From positions 248,001-312,000 of the forward strand of contig JAGXFO010000009.1 of NCBI GenBank assembly GCA_024637255.1: 64,000 bases of DNA, written 5' to 3'. The notes beneath the pieces were generated by a model. It saw only the letters and a program-made list of their open reading frames with translations. It had not been told where the DNA came from and searched no databases. This DNA is from Sulfurovum sp. (GTDB lineage Bacteria > Campylobacterota > Campylobacteria > Campylobacterales > Sulfurovaceae). Each line of letters begins with the position of its first letter. Position 1 is the stretch's first letter. The position numbers were made by a program, and so were the translations under genes. Positions 1 through 8,183 of this stretch are shown here, piece after piece.

Positions 1-74
1 ATGTCATGATTTTCAAGTGCAAGCTGGATACCTATACCGTTAAGATCACCGACCGAAATGGCTACTTTTTTCAT
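1..74 (-). CDS. pdxA: 4-hydroxythreonine-4-phosphate dehydrogenase, N-terminal fragment
   Basis: Only the first 24 codons lie in the window; the rest runs off the left edge. The reading frame begins MKKVAISVGDLNGIG, the usual start of PdxA, which oxidises 4-hydroxythreonine phosphate for pyridoxal phosphate synthesis together with PdxJ. The ATG overlaps the TGA stop of pdxJ as ATGA, so the two genes are translationally coupled in the order pdxJ-pdxA, a normal arrangement in Campylobacterota. Identification rests on this short N-terminus plus the neighbour, but the two agree well. Confidence 0.85.
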   Translation of the reverse strand, partial: MKKVAISVGDLNGIGIQLALENHD

Positions 75-853
75 CTGTAAAGTAAAGCTTTCATGTCTAC
101 TATGGCTTGTTCAAGTCCGGTATAAATAGAACGCGCAATAATGCTTTGTCCGATGTTGAGTTCTTCTATGGTTTCTATCTCGACAATCTCTTTCACATTT
201 TGCATATTGAGTCCATGCCCTGCTGCAACACGTATGCCTAGTTTCACAGCATCACAAGAGAGCAGACGCAAGTTACACAGTTCATCATTCAGCATTTGTT
301 TGAGTATTTTTCGCGAGAGTTCAAGTTCAGGAATGCTGTGATGTGTTTTGGAGAGATTGGTATAGAGCATGGCATAGATATTTGCGTATTTTCCTGTATG
401 AAACTCTATCCACTCCACACCAAGATCAATGGATGCATTAAGGGCGTCTAAAGTGGGGTCAATAAAAAGTGAGACTTCAATCTCTTCTTTTTGTAGTCTT
501 TTGATGGCTTCTTTGAGTTTAGGCTGCTCACCCATAACAGCAAGGCCGCCTTCGGTCGTTATCTCTTCACGCTTTTCAGGTACGAGGGTGACACGATGGG
601 GCTTAAGTTTGCAGGCTATGTCTATCATTTCAGAAGAGATGGCACACTCTAGATTTACGGGCAAAGAAGAAAGCTCTATGATATTTTTTGCATCCATGTC
701 TTGTATGTGCCGTCTGTCTTCACGAAGGTGAATGGTTATCTGGTCTGCTCCCGCACGTTTACAGATACTCAGTGCATCAAGCGGATCAGGGTCAGCTACT
801 TTTCTTGCTTCTCTCAGTACCGCGATATGGTCGATATTTACACCTAATAGCAT
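71..853 (-). CDS. pdxJ: Pyridoxine 5'-phosphate synthase PdxJ
   Basis: PdxJ condenses 1-deoxyxylulose 5-phosphate with 3-amino-2-oxopropyl phosphate to pyridoxine 5'-phosphate, the last step of the DXP-dependent vitamin B6 route, in the cytosol. The 260-residue protein opens with MLLGVNIDHIAVLREAR, the family N-terminus, and contains ADQITIHLREDRRHI and the phosphate-binding GHGLNMQNV segment near residue 215. It is a full-length TIM barrel. A strong AAGGAG-type ribosome site precedes the ATG (minus strand, near 863-868). The gene is directly coupled to pdxA. A hairpin-rich stretch lies between pdxJ and the divergent argG. Confidence 0.96.
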   Translation of the reverse strand: MLLGVNIDHIAVLREARKVADPDPLDALSICKRAGADQITIHLREDRRHIQDMDAKNIIELSSLPVNLECAISSEMIDIACKLKPHRVTLVPEKREEITTEGGLAVMGEQPKLKEAIKRLQKEEIEVSLFIDPTLDALNASIDLGVEWIEFHTGKYANIYAMLYTNLSKTHHSIPELELSRKILKQMLNDELCNLRLLSCDAVKLGIRVAAGHGLNMQNVKEIVEIETIEELNIGQSIIARSIYTGLEQAIVDMKALLYR

Positions 854-873
854 ATTGTATCATTCTCCTTCTT

Positions 874-935
874 CCAAGGCAAAGCCTCGGTAAGATTCTT
901 CTCACTAAAGCTACGCCTGTGGCGAGAATTAGGAT
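874..935 (-). repeat. Hairpin pair upstream of pdxJ
   Basis: On the minus strand, just before the pdxJ ribosome site, positions 890-874 form a 7-bp stem (one G-T pair) around the core GGCTTTGCC. Positions near 912-925 form a second small stem CGCC-aca-GGCG inside a larger ATTCTC/GAGAAT-like inverted repeat. A stem with the same GGCTTTGCC core sits just before exbD (52938-52952). This could be a small interspersed repeat or a leader RNA structure. The element is read directly; its role is unknown. Confidence 0.4.
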
Positions 936-1051
936 TTAGAATCGGTTAAGATTTATTATAGCAAAAGTTTTTAAGATAGCATGAATATTTGAGTAGAGCT
1001 TAACCAACATTATGGTAAAATCGCCACAATTCTAATTATAAGGCTTATAGC

Positions 1052-2314
1052 ATGGCAAAAAGAAAAATTAAAAAAGCAGTATTGGCTTATTCTGGAGGAC
1101 TTGATACGAGTATCATCCTTAAATGGCTTCAAGATGAGTATGAATGTGAAGTGGTGACATTTACTGCTGATCTTGGTCAGGGTGAAGAGGTAGAGCCTGC
1201 ACGTGTAAAAGCATTAGCTATGGGTATTAAGCCTGAAAATATTTTCATTCTTGATTTGAGAGAAGAGTTCGTAAAAGATTTTGTGTTTCCTATGTTTAGA
1301 GCCAATGCCATCTATGAGGGCGAGTATCTTTTGGGAACATCTATTGCCAGACCGCTCATAGCAAAAAAGCAGATAGAAATTGCTCACCAAACAGGCGCAG
1401 ATGCAGTCAGTCATGGTGCTACAGGTAAAGGAAACGATCAGGTGCGTTTTGAGCTTGGTTACCTTGCACTTGACCCTGACATCACAGTCATTGCTCCATG
1501 GAGAGAGTGGGACTTGAATTCGCGTACTAAACTGCTTGCCTATGCTGAACAGCATGGCATCAATATAGATGGAAAAGGTAAAGCAAAACCATACTCTATG
1601 GATGCAAACCTTTTACATATTTCATACGAGGGTGAACACCTTGAAGACCCATTTGCTGAGCCTGAAGAAGATATGTGGCTATGGTCAGTGAGTCCTGAAA
1701 ATGCACCTGATAAGGCAGAGTATATCACTCTCTCATATAAGTATGGTGATCCTGTGGCAATTAATGGTGAGGAGATGAGTCCTGCAACACTATTAACAAA
1801 GCTCAATGACTATGGTAAAAAACATGGTATCGGACGTTTGGATATCGTTGAAAACCGTTATGTGGGTATGAAAGCACGTGGTTGTTATGAAACACCGGGC
1901 GGGACTATCATGCTTAAAGCACACAGGGCTATCGAATCTATTACACTTGACCGCGAAGAAGCACACCTTAAAGATGAGATGATGCCAAAGTATGCAAAAC
2001 TGATTTACCAAGGTTTTTGGTGGTCTCCAGAGCGTAAAATGCTACAAGCAGCCATCGATGCAACGCAGGAACATGTGCATGGTGATGTAAAACTGAAACT
2101 ATACAAAGGCAACGTAACCGTAGTAGGTAGAAAATCAGAAGTTTCTCTTTATTCTGAAGCACACTCTACATTTGAAGCAGATGAGGTCTATAACCAAAAA
2201 GATGCAGAAGGGTTTATCCGTCTGAATGCACTTAGATTCATCATAGAAGGTAAAAAACAGCCTGAGCGTATAGCAGCACTGATAGCCAATGATGACAGTG
2301 ATAAGAAAAGCTGA
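1052..2314 (+). CDS. argG: Argininosuccinate synthase
   Basis: ArgG joins citrulline and aspartate with ATP to make argininosuccinate, the penultimate step of arginine synthesis. The 420-residue protein shows the P-loop SGGLDTS at residues 14-20, the GATGKGNDQVRFE segment, and AHRAIESITLDREE, all typical of type I ArgG. Length is normal. It stands alone, divergent from pdxJ with a 198-bp shared upstream region. The ribosome site is weak (AAGG about 8 bases before the ATG). A likely -10 (GGTAAAAT) lies near 1012-1020. Confidence 0.97.
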   Translation: MAKRKIKKAVLAYSGGLDTSIILKWLQDEYECEVVTFTADLGQGEEVEPARVKALAMGIKPENIFILDLREEFVKDFVFPMFRANAIYEGEYLLGTSIARPLIAKKQIEIAHQTGADAVSHGATGKGNDQVRFELGYLALDPDITVIAPWREWDLNSRTKLLAYAEQHGINIDGKGKAKPYSMDANLLHISYEGEHLEDPFAEPEEDMWLWSVSPENAPDKAEYITLSYKYGDPVAINGEEMSPATLLTKLNDYGKKHGIGRLDIVENRYVGMKARGCYETPGGTIMLKAHRAIESITLDREEAHLKDEMMPKYAKLIYQGFWWSPERKMLQAAIDATQEHVHGDVKLKLYKGNVTVVGRKSEVSLYSEAHSTFEADEVYNQKDAEGFIRLNALRFIIEGKKQPERIAALIANDDSDKKS

Positions 2315-2403
2315 GACTGTCTAGCGGCTAAGTTATTTCAAGAGTGTTTCCATCTCCTTTAGGACTTCTGAAGGAGTAAATTTTACAAATCTATCTTTTG
2401 GCT

Positions 2404-4353
2404 CTAAGCTATCTCATAAAGCTTTGTGAGGCTTTTAACATCGGGTTTGCGTCCAAGCCATGCTTCATAGAGTTCACTCATCTCTTTTGAGCCACCGTTG
2501 GCAAGTATGAACTCTTTGTAGCCTTGCGCATGTGCTTTGTTAAATCCGTCTTCATCATCCAAGCAGGAGAAAAATGCATCTGCTGAGAGTACTTCTGCCC
2601 ATTTGTAGCTGTAGTATCCCGCAGCATACCCTCCCGCAAAGATGTGCGAGAAACCATGTTGAAACTTATTGTAGTCTGGTGCTTTAAGCAAAGAAGTTTT
2701 TTCTCTAACGGTATCAATAAGGTCTTGTATTTCTTCACCCTGATAAAGGTTTTGGTGTAGCATAAAGTCAAAAAGTGACAACTCTACCTGACGCAATATA
2801 CCAAGGGCTGCTTGAAAGTTTTTCGTTTCTTTAATTTTAGCCATGAGCGCATCAGAGATAGGCTGATGCGTTTTATAGTGAAACCCAAAACGTTTGAGTA
2901 TAGCAGCCTCGTAAGCAAAGTTTTCTAAAAACTGGGAGGGAAACTCAACGACATCCCATGCCACACCGTTGATGCCTGAGACCGAACGCTCCTTACAAGT
3001 ACCAAAAAGGTGGTGGACCGCATGTCCCATCTCATGAAAAAGTGTCACAACGTCATCATGTCTTAGTAGAGAAGGGGTTTCTTTGCCTGTGGCAGAAAAG
3101 TTACATACAATGAAGGCAGAAGCAAAATGTTGTTTTCCTTTGCTGTCTACGTAATGTGTTTCCCAGTCATTCATCCATGCGCCGCCACTTTTGTCTTTAC
3201 GCGCTTCAAGATCAAAGTAGATACGTCCAGAGAGGTTGCCGTTATCGAAGATATCAAAGGGCTTCACGCACGTATGCCAGGTAGGCACATCGGCTGGCTT
3301 AAATGTCACAGCAAAAAGTTCTGATACGATAGCCAGAAGACCATCTAGTACTTTACTTTGTTCAAAATAGGGTTTGGTCATGGTGTCATCAAAGTCGAAC
3401 TTTTCTTTTTTCAGCTTCTCGCTGTAGTAAGCGACATCATAGCCGGCTAAGTCTTCGATATCCTCTGTTTTTTTCGCAAAAGCTTTAAGTTCTTCAAGTT
3501 CATTTTTAGCCTGGGGAAGTGCTGCGTCTGCCAAATCATTTAAAAAAGTTACAACATCTTCTTCTTTGTTGGCATCTCTGGTTTCAAGTGCATAGTGTGC
3601 ATAACTTTCAAAATCAAGAAGTGTTGCTTTTTCATGTTTAAGTGCAAGTATCTGGTCAATGATGTTGGCATTTTGAGGAGCGCGTGTTGCATAGGCTTTT
3701 GAAAGTTCTTTTCTGTACTCTCTGTTTGACCCATAGGTCATGTACGCCAAATAGCTGGGAAATTGGAGAGTAAATTTATACACTGCTTTCCCTTCTATTT
3801 CTTCTTTGGCTGCGTCAATGTCGGACTGAGGTATGCCTTTTATATCTTTTTCCTCTGTGATGATGAGTTCATACGCATTGGTCGCATCAAGAAGATTTTG
3901 AGAAAATTGGTTGCTGAGTTCAGAAAGCGTAAGTGAGATCTCTTCCATTCTTTTCTTTTTGTCTTCAGGTAAATTGACACCGGAGAGGACAAAGTCTCTT
4001 ATCTCGTGTTCTACTACCTTTTTTGCTTCAGGATTACTTGTTTTTATCTGTGATATTTTCTTAAAAAGCGCTTCATTTTGTGCTATTTCTGAGCTAAATT
4101 TGGAGAGCAGCGGTATGGATTCTTCGTATGCTTTTTTACTTGCTTCTGAGTTCATCACTGCGTTTAAATGAGACAAAGGTGTAAAAAAAAGCCCTAATTC
4201 TTCATCTAGATCCTGTAGAGGCTTTAGGACTTTTTCATAGCTGCTTTCATCATTGCTTGTGATGGCATTGATGATGTTTCTTTGTAGGTTTAAGACCACA
4301 TCTAAATCTTGGGGAAATTGTTCTAAATTATCTATTTTAAATTCTTGAAACAT
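2404..4353 (-). CDS. M3 family oligopeptidase (oligopeptidase A-like)
   Basis: A 649-residue zinc metallopeptidase of family M3 (oligopeptidase A/PrlC, thimet group), a cytosolic enzyme that trims short peptides. The zinc motif HEMGHAVHH is present in the context LFHEMGHAVHHLFG at about residue 440, and the C-terminal part contains YAAGYYSYKWAEVLSADAF, a hallmark of this family. No signal peptide is seen. The gene is convergent with argG and preceded by a long intergenic region. Whether it is OpdA/PrlC sensu stricto or a related Campylobacterota M3 enzyme cannot be settled here, so no symbol is given. Confidence 0.9.
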   Translation of the reverse strand: MFQEFKIDNLEQFPQDLDVVLNLQRNIINAITSNDESSYEKVLKPLQDLDEELGLFFTPLSHLNAVMNSEASKKAYEESIPLLSKFSSEIAQNEALFKKISQIKTSNPEAKKVVEHEIRDFVLSGVNLPEDKKKRMEEISLTLSELSNQFSQNLLDATNAYELIITEEKDIKGIPQSDIDAAKEEIEGKAVYKFTLQFPSYLAYMTYGSNREYRKELSKAYATRAPQNANIIDQILALKHEKATLLDFESYAHYALETRDANKEEDVVTFLNDLADAALPQAKNELEELKAFAKKTEDIEDLAGYDVAYYSEKLKKEKFDFDDTMTKPYFEQSKVLDGLLAIVSELFAVTFKPADVPTWHTCVKPFDIFDNGNLSGRIYFDLEARKDKSGGAWMNDWETHYVDSKGKQHFASAFIVCNFSATGKETPSLLRHDDVVTLFHEMGHAVHHLFGTCKERSVSGINGVAWDVVEFPSQFLENFAYEAAILKRFGFHYKTHQPISDALMAKIKETKNFQAALGILRQVELSLFDFMLHQNLYQGEEIQDLIDTVREKTSLLKAPDYNKFQHGFSHIFAGGYAAGYYSYKWAEVLSADAFFSCLDDEDGFNKAHAQGYKEFILANGGSKEMSELYEAWLGRKPDVKSLTKLYEIA

Positions 4354-4472
4354 GGGTTGGTATCCGTTATTTTATTTTTTTGATTGTAGCATATTTTATA
4401 AAAGCAGATATTAATTTTTTGAGTTTAGGGCAAACTTTTCACAATGTTTTGTCTTTTAAAACAAGTAGGACT

Positions 4473-4651
4473 TTATTTGCTTTGGTATGCATGACTTGTT
4501 TCGTGTGTATCGATGATATGATGTTGGGAAATATTTGAATCTATATGCGTTATATTGGTTTGTGAAGTATTTGGCTGTAGCGTAAATTTTTGTGTGGTGT
4601 ACTCCTGAAATACAAAAACAACAAAACAAAAAAGTAATGTAAGAAATTCAT
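4473..4651 (-). pseudogene. Possible frameshifted small secreted-protein ORF
   Basis: The 437-bp stretch 4354-4790 has no annotated gene. On the minus strand a good ribosome site (GGAAGAAGGGG, near 4658-4668) precedes ATG at 4651, which starts a hydrophobic leader (MNFLHYFFVLLF). In that frame a stop follows after 33 codons. In the -1 frame the reading continues as a polar Thr/Gln/Ser/His-rich tail to a TAA at 4473-4475. Loss of one base in the T-runs near 4614-4634 would explain the break. It could be a decayed gene, a phase-variable one, or chance. The rest of the region only shows the promoter area of rplI. Confidence 0.3.
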
Positions 4652-4790
4652 CAAAAACCCCTTCTTCCTATTTTCGTAACTATATTATCATATCGTGCAC
4701 TTTATGTGAAACATGTATGAATCTTTAACCGATGTCTAGTAAAAGTTGGTTAGAATTATAACAATATATAGCACAAGAAGGAGTGAGTGA

Positions 4791-5234
4791 ATGAAAGTAC
4801 TATTAATAAAAGATATAAAAGCACTTGGAAAAGCAGGCGAAATCAAAGACGTTAAAGACGGCTACGGGCAAAACTTTCTTATAGGCAAGGGCTTGGCAAA
4901 ATTAGCTACACCCGATGTGATAGAAAACTGGAAAGCACAACAGGATGAGATGGCACGTAACCTTAAAGATGAGCTTGCTAGACTTGAAGCAGAGAAAATC
5001 ACACTCGAGGCTAGCATTGTGAAAATAGAAAAACCTGTAGCTCCTGTTGGAATAAAAGGTTCAGTAGGAAATGGAGATATCTCTGCTGCCATACAAGAAC
5101 AGCTCAATATTGAACTTGACAAGAAGCACATTAACCTAAAAAAAGCCATCAAGACCACTGGTATACATCAAGTAGATGCCAAACTGGGACATGCCATACA
5201 TGCCACAATTAGAGTAGAAGTAGTAGGAATATAG
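4791..5234 (+). CDS. rplI: Ribosomal protein bL9
   Basis: bL9 binds 23S rRNA near the L1 stalk and helps hold reading frame. The 147-residue protein has the classical N-terminal domain (MKVLLIKDIKALGKAGEIKD, then GYGQNFLI), a long connecting helix around residues 40-75, and the C-terminal domain with GSVGNGDI. AAGGAG at 4778-4783 is a strong ribosome site. It heads the rplI-hslV-hslU-era cluster, an arrangement also known from Helicobacter; hslV starts 2 bases after its stop. Confidence 0.97.
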   Translation: MKVLLIKDIKALGKAGEIKDVKDGYGQNFLIGKGLAKLATPDVIENWKAQQDEMARNLKDELARLEAEKITLEASIVKIEKPVAPVGIKGSVGNGDISAAIQEQLNIELDKKHINLKKAIKTTGIHQVDAKLGHAIHATIRVEVVGI

Positions 5235-5236
5235 GC

Positions 5237-5767
5237 ATGTTTGATGCTACCACGATATTGGGCTACAAGGGCGAGGGTAAGGCAGTCATCGGCGGTGACG
5301 GACAAGTGACTTTTGGCGATACCATCCTCAAGGGAAATGCTACGAAAATTCGTACACTTCATGAAGGTAAAGTTTTAGCTGGTTTTGCAGGAAGTACAGC
5401 AGATGCCTTTAATCTTTTTGATATGTTTGAAGGCATATTGGCTGAAAAAAAAGGGGATCTTTTTAAATCCGTTATAGGCTTTTCCAAGATGTGGCGAAAA
5501 GACAAGCATTTGCGACAACTCGAAGCGATGATGATAGTGCTCAATAGAGAGCATATTTTTATTCTTTCAGGAACAGGTGATGTGGTAGAGCCGCAAGATG
5601 GTAAAATAGCAGCCATAGGGTCTGGCGGCAATTATGCGCTTTCTGCCGCACGTGCTTTGGACAAACATACAAATCTTGACCCTAGAGAACTTGTGCAGGA
5701 GTCACTCGAAGTGGCAGGCGATCTTTGTATCTATACAAACAAAAACATAAAGATATTGGAATTATAA
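5237..5767 (+). CDS. hslV: ATP-dependent protease peptidase subunit HslV
   Basis: HslV is the proteasome-like N-terminal-threonine peptidase of the HslUV complex. The protein contains GGDGQVTFG, GFAGSTADAF and GSGGNYALSAARAL, all family hallmarks. It begins MFDATT, so the catalytic threonine is residue 5, preceded by a short extension that must be removed to expose it; the same short extension is characteristic of Campylobacterota HslV. The 176-residue length is normal. It is spaced 2 bases from rplI and 6 from hslU, so the genes are almost certainly cotranscribed. Confidence 0.96.
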   Translation: MFDATTILGYKGEGKAVIGGDGQVTFGDTILKGNATKIRTLHEGKVLAGFAGSTADAFNLFDMFEGILAEKKGDLFKSVIGFSKMWRKDKHLRQLEAMMIVLNREHIFILSGTGDVVEPQDGKIAAIGSGGNYALSAARALDKHTNLDPRELVQESLEVAGDLCIYTNKNIKILEL

Positions 5768-5773
5768 ATAACG

Positions 5774-7102
5774 ATGGATAATTTAACACCTAAAGAGATA
5801 GTGGCTTATCTGGACAAGTATGTGATAGGGCAAAATGCTGCCAAAAAGACCATTGCCGTTGCACTGAGAAGCCGCTATAGGCGTATGCAACTCAGTCCTG
5901 AAATGCAACAAGACGTAACACCTAAAAATATATTGATGATAGGTAGTACGGGAGTGGGTAAAACAGAGATAGCCAGACGTTTAGCAAAAATGATGAACCT
6001 TCCTTTTATAAAAGTGGAAGCCAGCAAATACACCGAAGTAGGTTTTGTCGGACGGGATGTAGAATCAATGATACGTGATTTGGCTGCGGTGTCTATGAAT
6101 ATTGTACGTGAAGCTGAAAATGAAAGAAACAAAGAGAAGATAGCAAATTATATAGAAAACAAGATCATAGAAAAACTTCTTCCTCCTTTGCCTATGGGTG
6201 CTAGCGAAATAAAGCTGGCTGAGTACGACACTTCTTTTTTGCGAATGCAGGAGAAGTTTGCAAAAGGTGAACTTGATCATCTGAAAATTAAAGTAGATGT
6301 ACCAAATAATGTAACAATGCCAGAAGAGGGGCTTCCTCCTCAAATGATACAGGTGCAGGAGTCTATTATCAAAGTGTTAGGTGGCATGGGTAAAAAGGGA
6401 CAAGAAAAAGAAGTCACCGTTAAGGATGCCATGAAAATACTTGAGGCCGAAGCAAGTGAAGCTTTATTGGATGAAGAACAACTTAAAATAATGGCACTTG
6501 AAAAAGTAGAGAAAGGCGGTATTGTATTTCTTGATGAAATAGATAAGGTTGCTGTATCCTCCGGTGCACAAAGTAGACAAGATCCAAGTAAAGAGGGTGT
6601 TCAGAGAGATTTGCTTCCTATAGTTGAGGGCTCAGCAGTACATACTAAGCTGGGTATGGTAAATACAGACCACATTCTTTTTATTGCAGCGGGGGCATTT
6701 CACGTAAGTAAGCCCAGTGACCTTATGCCCGAACTTCAAGGGCGATTTCCCCTACGTGTAGAGTTGGACAGCCTGGATGAAGAGACGTTGTATCGCATTT
6801 TAACTGAACCAAACAATTCGCTTGTTAAGCAGTATAAAGCTTTGATGCATGTCGAAGGTGTTGAATTGGCTTTTGATGAAGAAGCACTGAGAGCCATTGC
6901 CCACTATGCGTTGCTCGCAAATGAGAAGACAGAAGACATAGGCGCTAGACGTCTGCACACGGTAATGGAAAAGATTTTGGAAGAGATCAGTTTCTCTGCA
7001 GATGAACATAAAGGCGAAACAATACCTGTAGATAAAATATTGGTAGAAGAAAAAATAAGCAAAGTGGTTGAAGATGAAGATACAACCCGATATATATTGT
7101 AA
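5774..7102 (+). CDS. hslU: HslU ATPase, unfoldase of HslUV
   Basis: HslU is the AAA+ hexamer that recognises, unfolds and feeds substrates to HslV. Walker A GSTGVGKTE lies near residue 57, the family GYVG-like pore segment reads YTEVGFVGRDVES near residue 80, Walker B is GGIVFLDEIDKV near residue 250, and sensor 2 is GARRLHTVMEKILE near residue 394. The C-terminus ends RYIL, the tail that inserts into HslV. The 442 residues are the usual length, with a complete intermediate domain between the Walker motifs. Confidence 0.97.
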   Translation: MDNLTPKEIVAYLDKYVIGQNAAKKTIAVALRSRYRRMQLSPEMQQDVTPKNILMIGSTGVGKTEIARRLAKMMNLPFIKVEASKYTEVGFVGRDVESMIRDLAAVSMNIVREAENERNKEKIANYIENKIIEKLLPPLPMGASEIKLAEYDTSFLRMQEKFAKGELDHLKIKVDVPNNVTMPEEGLPPQMIQVQESIIKVLGGMGKKGQEKEVTVKDAMKILEAEASEALLDEEQLKIMALEKVEKGGIVFLDEIDKVAVSSGAQSRQDPSKEGVQRDLLPIVEGSAVHTKLGMVNTDHILFIAAGAFHVSKPSDLMPELQGRFPLRVELDSLDEETLYRILTEPNNSLVKQYKALMHVEGVELAFDEEALRAIAHYALLANEKTEDIGARRLHTVMEKILEEISFSADEHKGETIPVDKILVEEKISKVVEDEDTTRYIL

Positions 7103-7110
7103 GGAATAGA

Positions 7111-8016
7111 ATGTTTGATCATAATGAAAAGATAGATACTAAAGCTGGGTTTGTGGCAGTGGTGGGAAGACCTAATGCAGGAAAAAGTACTTTACTTAAC
7201 TATATAGTAGGTGAAAAACTTGCTATGGTTTCAAAAAAAGCACAAGCAACACGAAAACGTATGAATATCATTGTGATGCATGGAGATACACAGATTATTT
7301 TTGTCGATACACCGGGCATACATGAAAAAGAGAGATTGCTCAATCAGTTTATGTTAGAAGAAGCACTCAAGGCAATGGGGGACAGCGATCTTATTATTTT
7401 TCTTGCACCGGTGACAGACAAGCTTGTGGAGTACGAGAAGTTTTTAAAACTTGCTCAAGCTAAAGGGACAAAGCACATAGTAGTTTTGACTAAAATAGAT
7501 CATGCAAAACAAGGTGATGTATTGGCAAGGCTGGGCGAATATCAGAAGTATCAAGAGTATTTTGAAGCCATTATTCCTTTTTCTGTCAACAAAAAGGTAG
7601 GAAAAAAACAACTTCTTGATGAGATAAGTAAATATCTGCCGACATCACCTTTTTTGTACGACACGGAAATTCTTACTACATCACATATAAGAGATATCTA
7701 TAAAGAACTGATACGTGAATCTATTTTCGAAAATTTAAGTGACGAAATACCTTATGAAAGTGATGTCACCATAGAAAAGATAGAAGAGAGTGATACTTTG
7801 GATAAAGTATATGCCACCATTGTTGTGGAAAAAGAAACACAAAAAGGTATGATCGTAGGCCAAAAGGGTGTAGGTATTAAACGTGTAGGAAAACTTGCAC
7901 GTGAACAGATGGAAATTTTTTCGGGCAAAAAAATATTTTTAGATTTGCATGTATCTGTAAAAAAAGGCTGGAGTAAAAATAGAGATGGTTTAGAAGAGTT
8001 TGGCTACATTATCTAA
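7111..8016 (+). CDS. era: GTPase Era
   Basis: Era is a ribosome-assembly GTPase that binds the 3' end of 16S rRNA. G1 is GRPNAGKST near residue 19, G3 is DTPG near residue 66, and the NKxD position reads TKID, a common variant. The C-terminal KH RNA-binding domain has MIVGQKGVGIKRVG near residue 247. The 301 residues are normal. It is the last gene of the rplI operon, 8 bases after hslU, with AAGGA before the ATG. It is followed by 167 bp of AT-rich sequence that must hold the promoter of the next operon. Confidence 0.97.
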   Translation: MFDHNEKIDTKAGFVAVVGRPNAGKSTLLNYIVGEKLAMVSKKAQATRKRMNIIVMHGDTQIIFVDTPGIHEKERLLNQFMLEEALKAMGDSDLIIFLAPVTDKLVEYEKFLKLAQAKGTKHIVVLTKIDHAKQGDVLARLGEYQKYQEYFEAIIPFSVNKKVGKKQLLDEISKYLPTSPFLYDTEILTTSHIRDIYKELIRESIFENLSDEIPYESDVTIEKIEESDTLDKVYATIVVEKETQKGMIVGQKGVGIKRVGKLAREQMEIFSGKKIFLDLHVSVKKGWSKNRDGLEEFGYII

Positions 8017-8183
8017 AGCTTTCTGCAAAATCAAATGCGATAAACAGCCCACATATCGGGTATTGATATTAAATTAAATCTCAGTAATTAAAAAAAGTTA
8101 TAATTTTAAGAAAGTTTTACATTTTGTAAGATAGTTTTAATATTATAACATATATAATTGTTTAACAAACAAGGAATTTTAGA

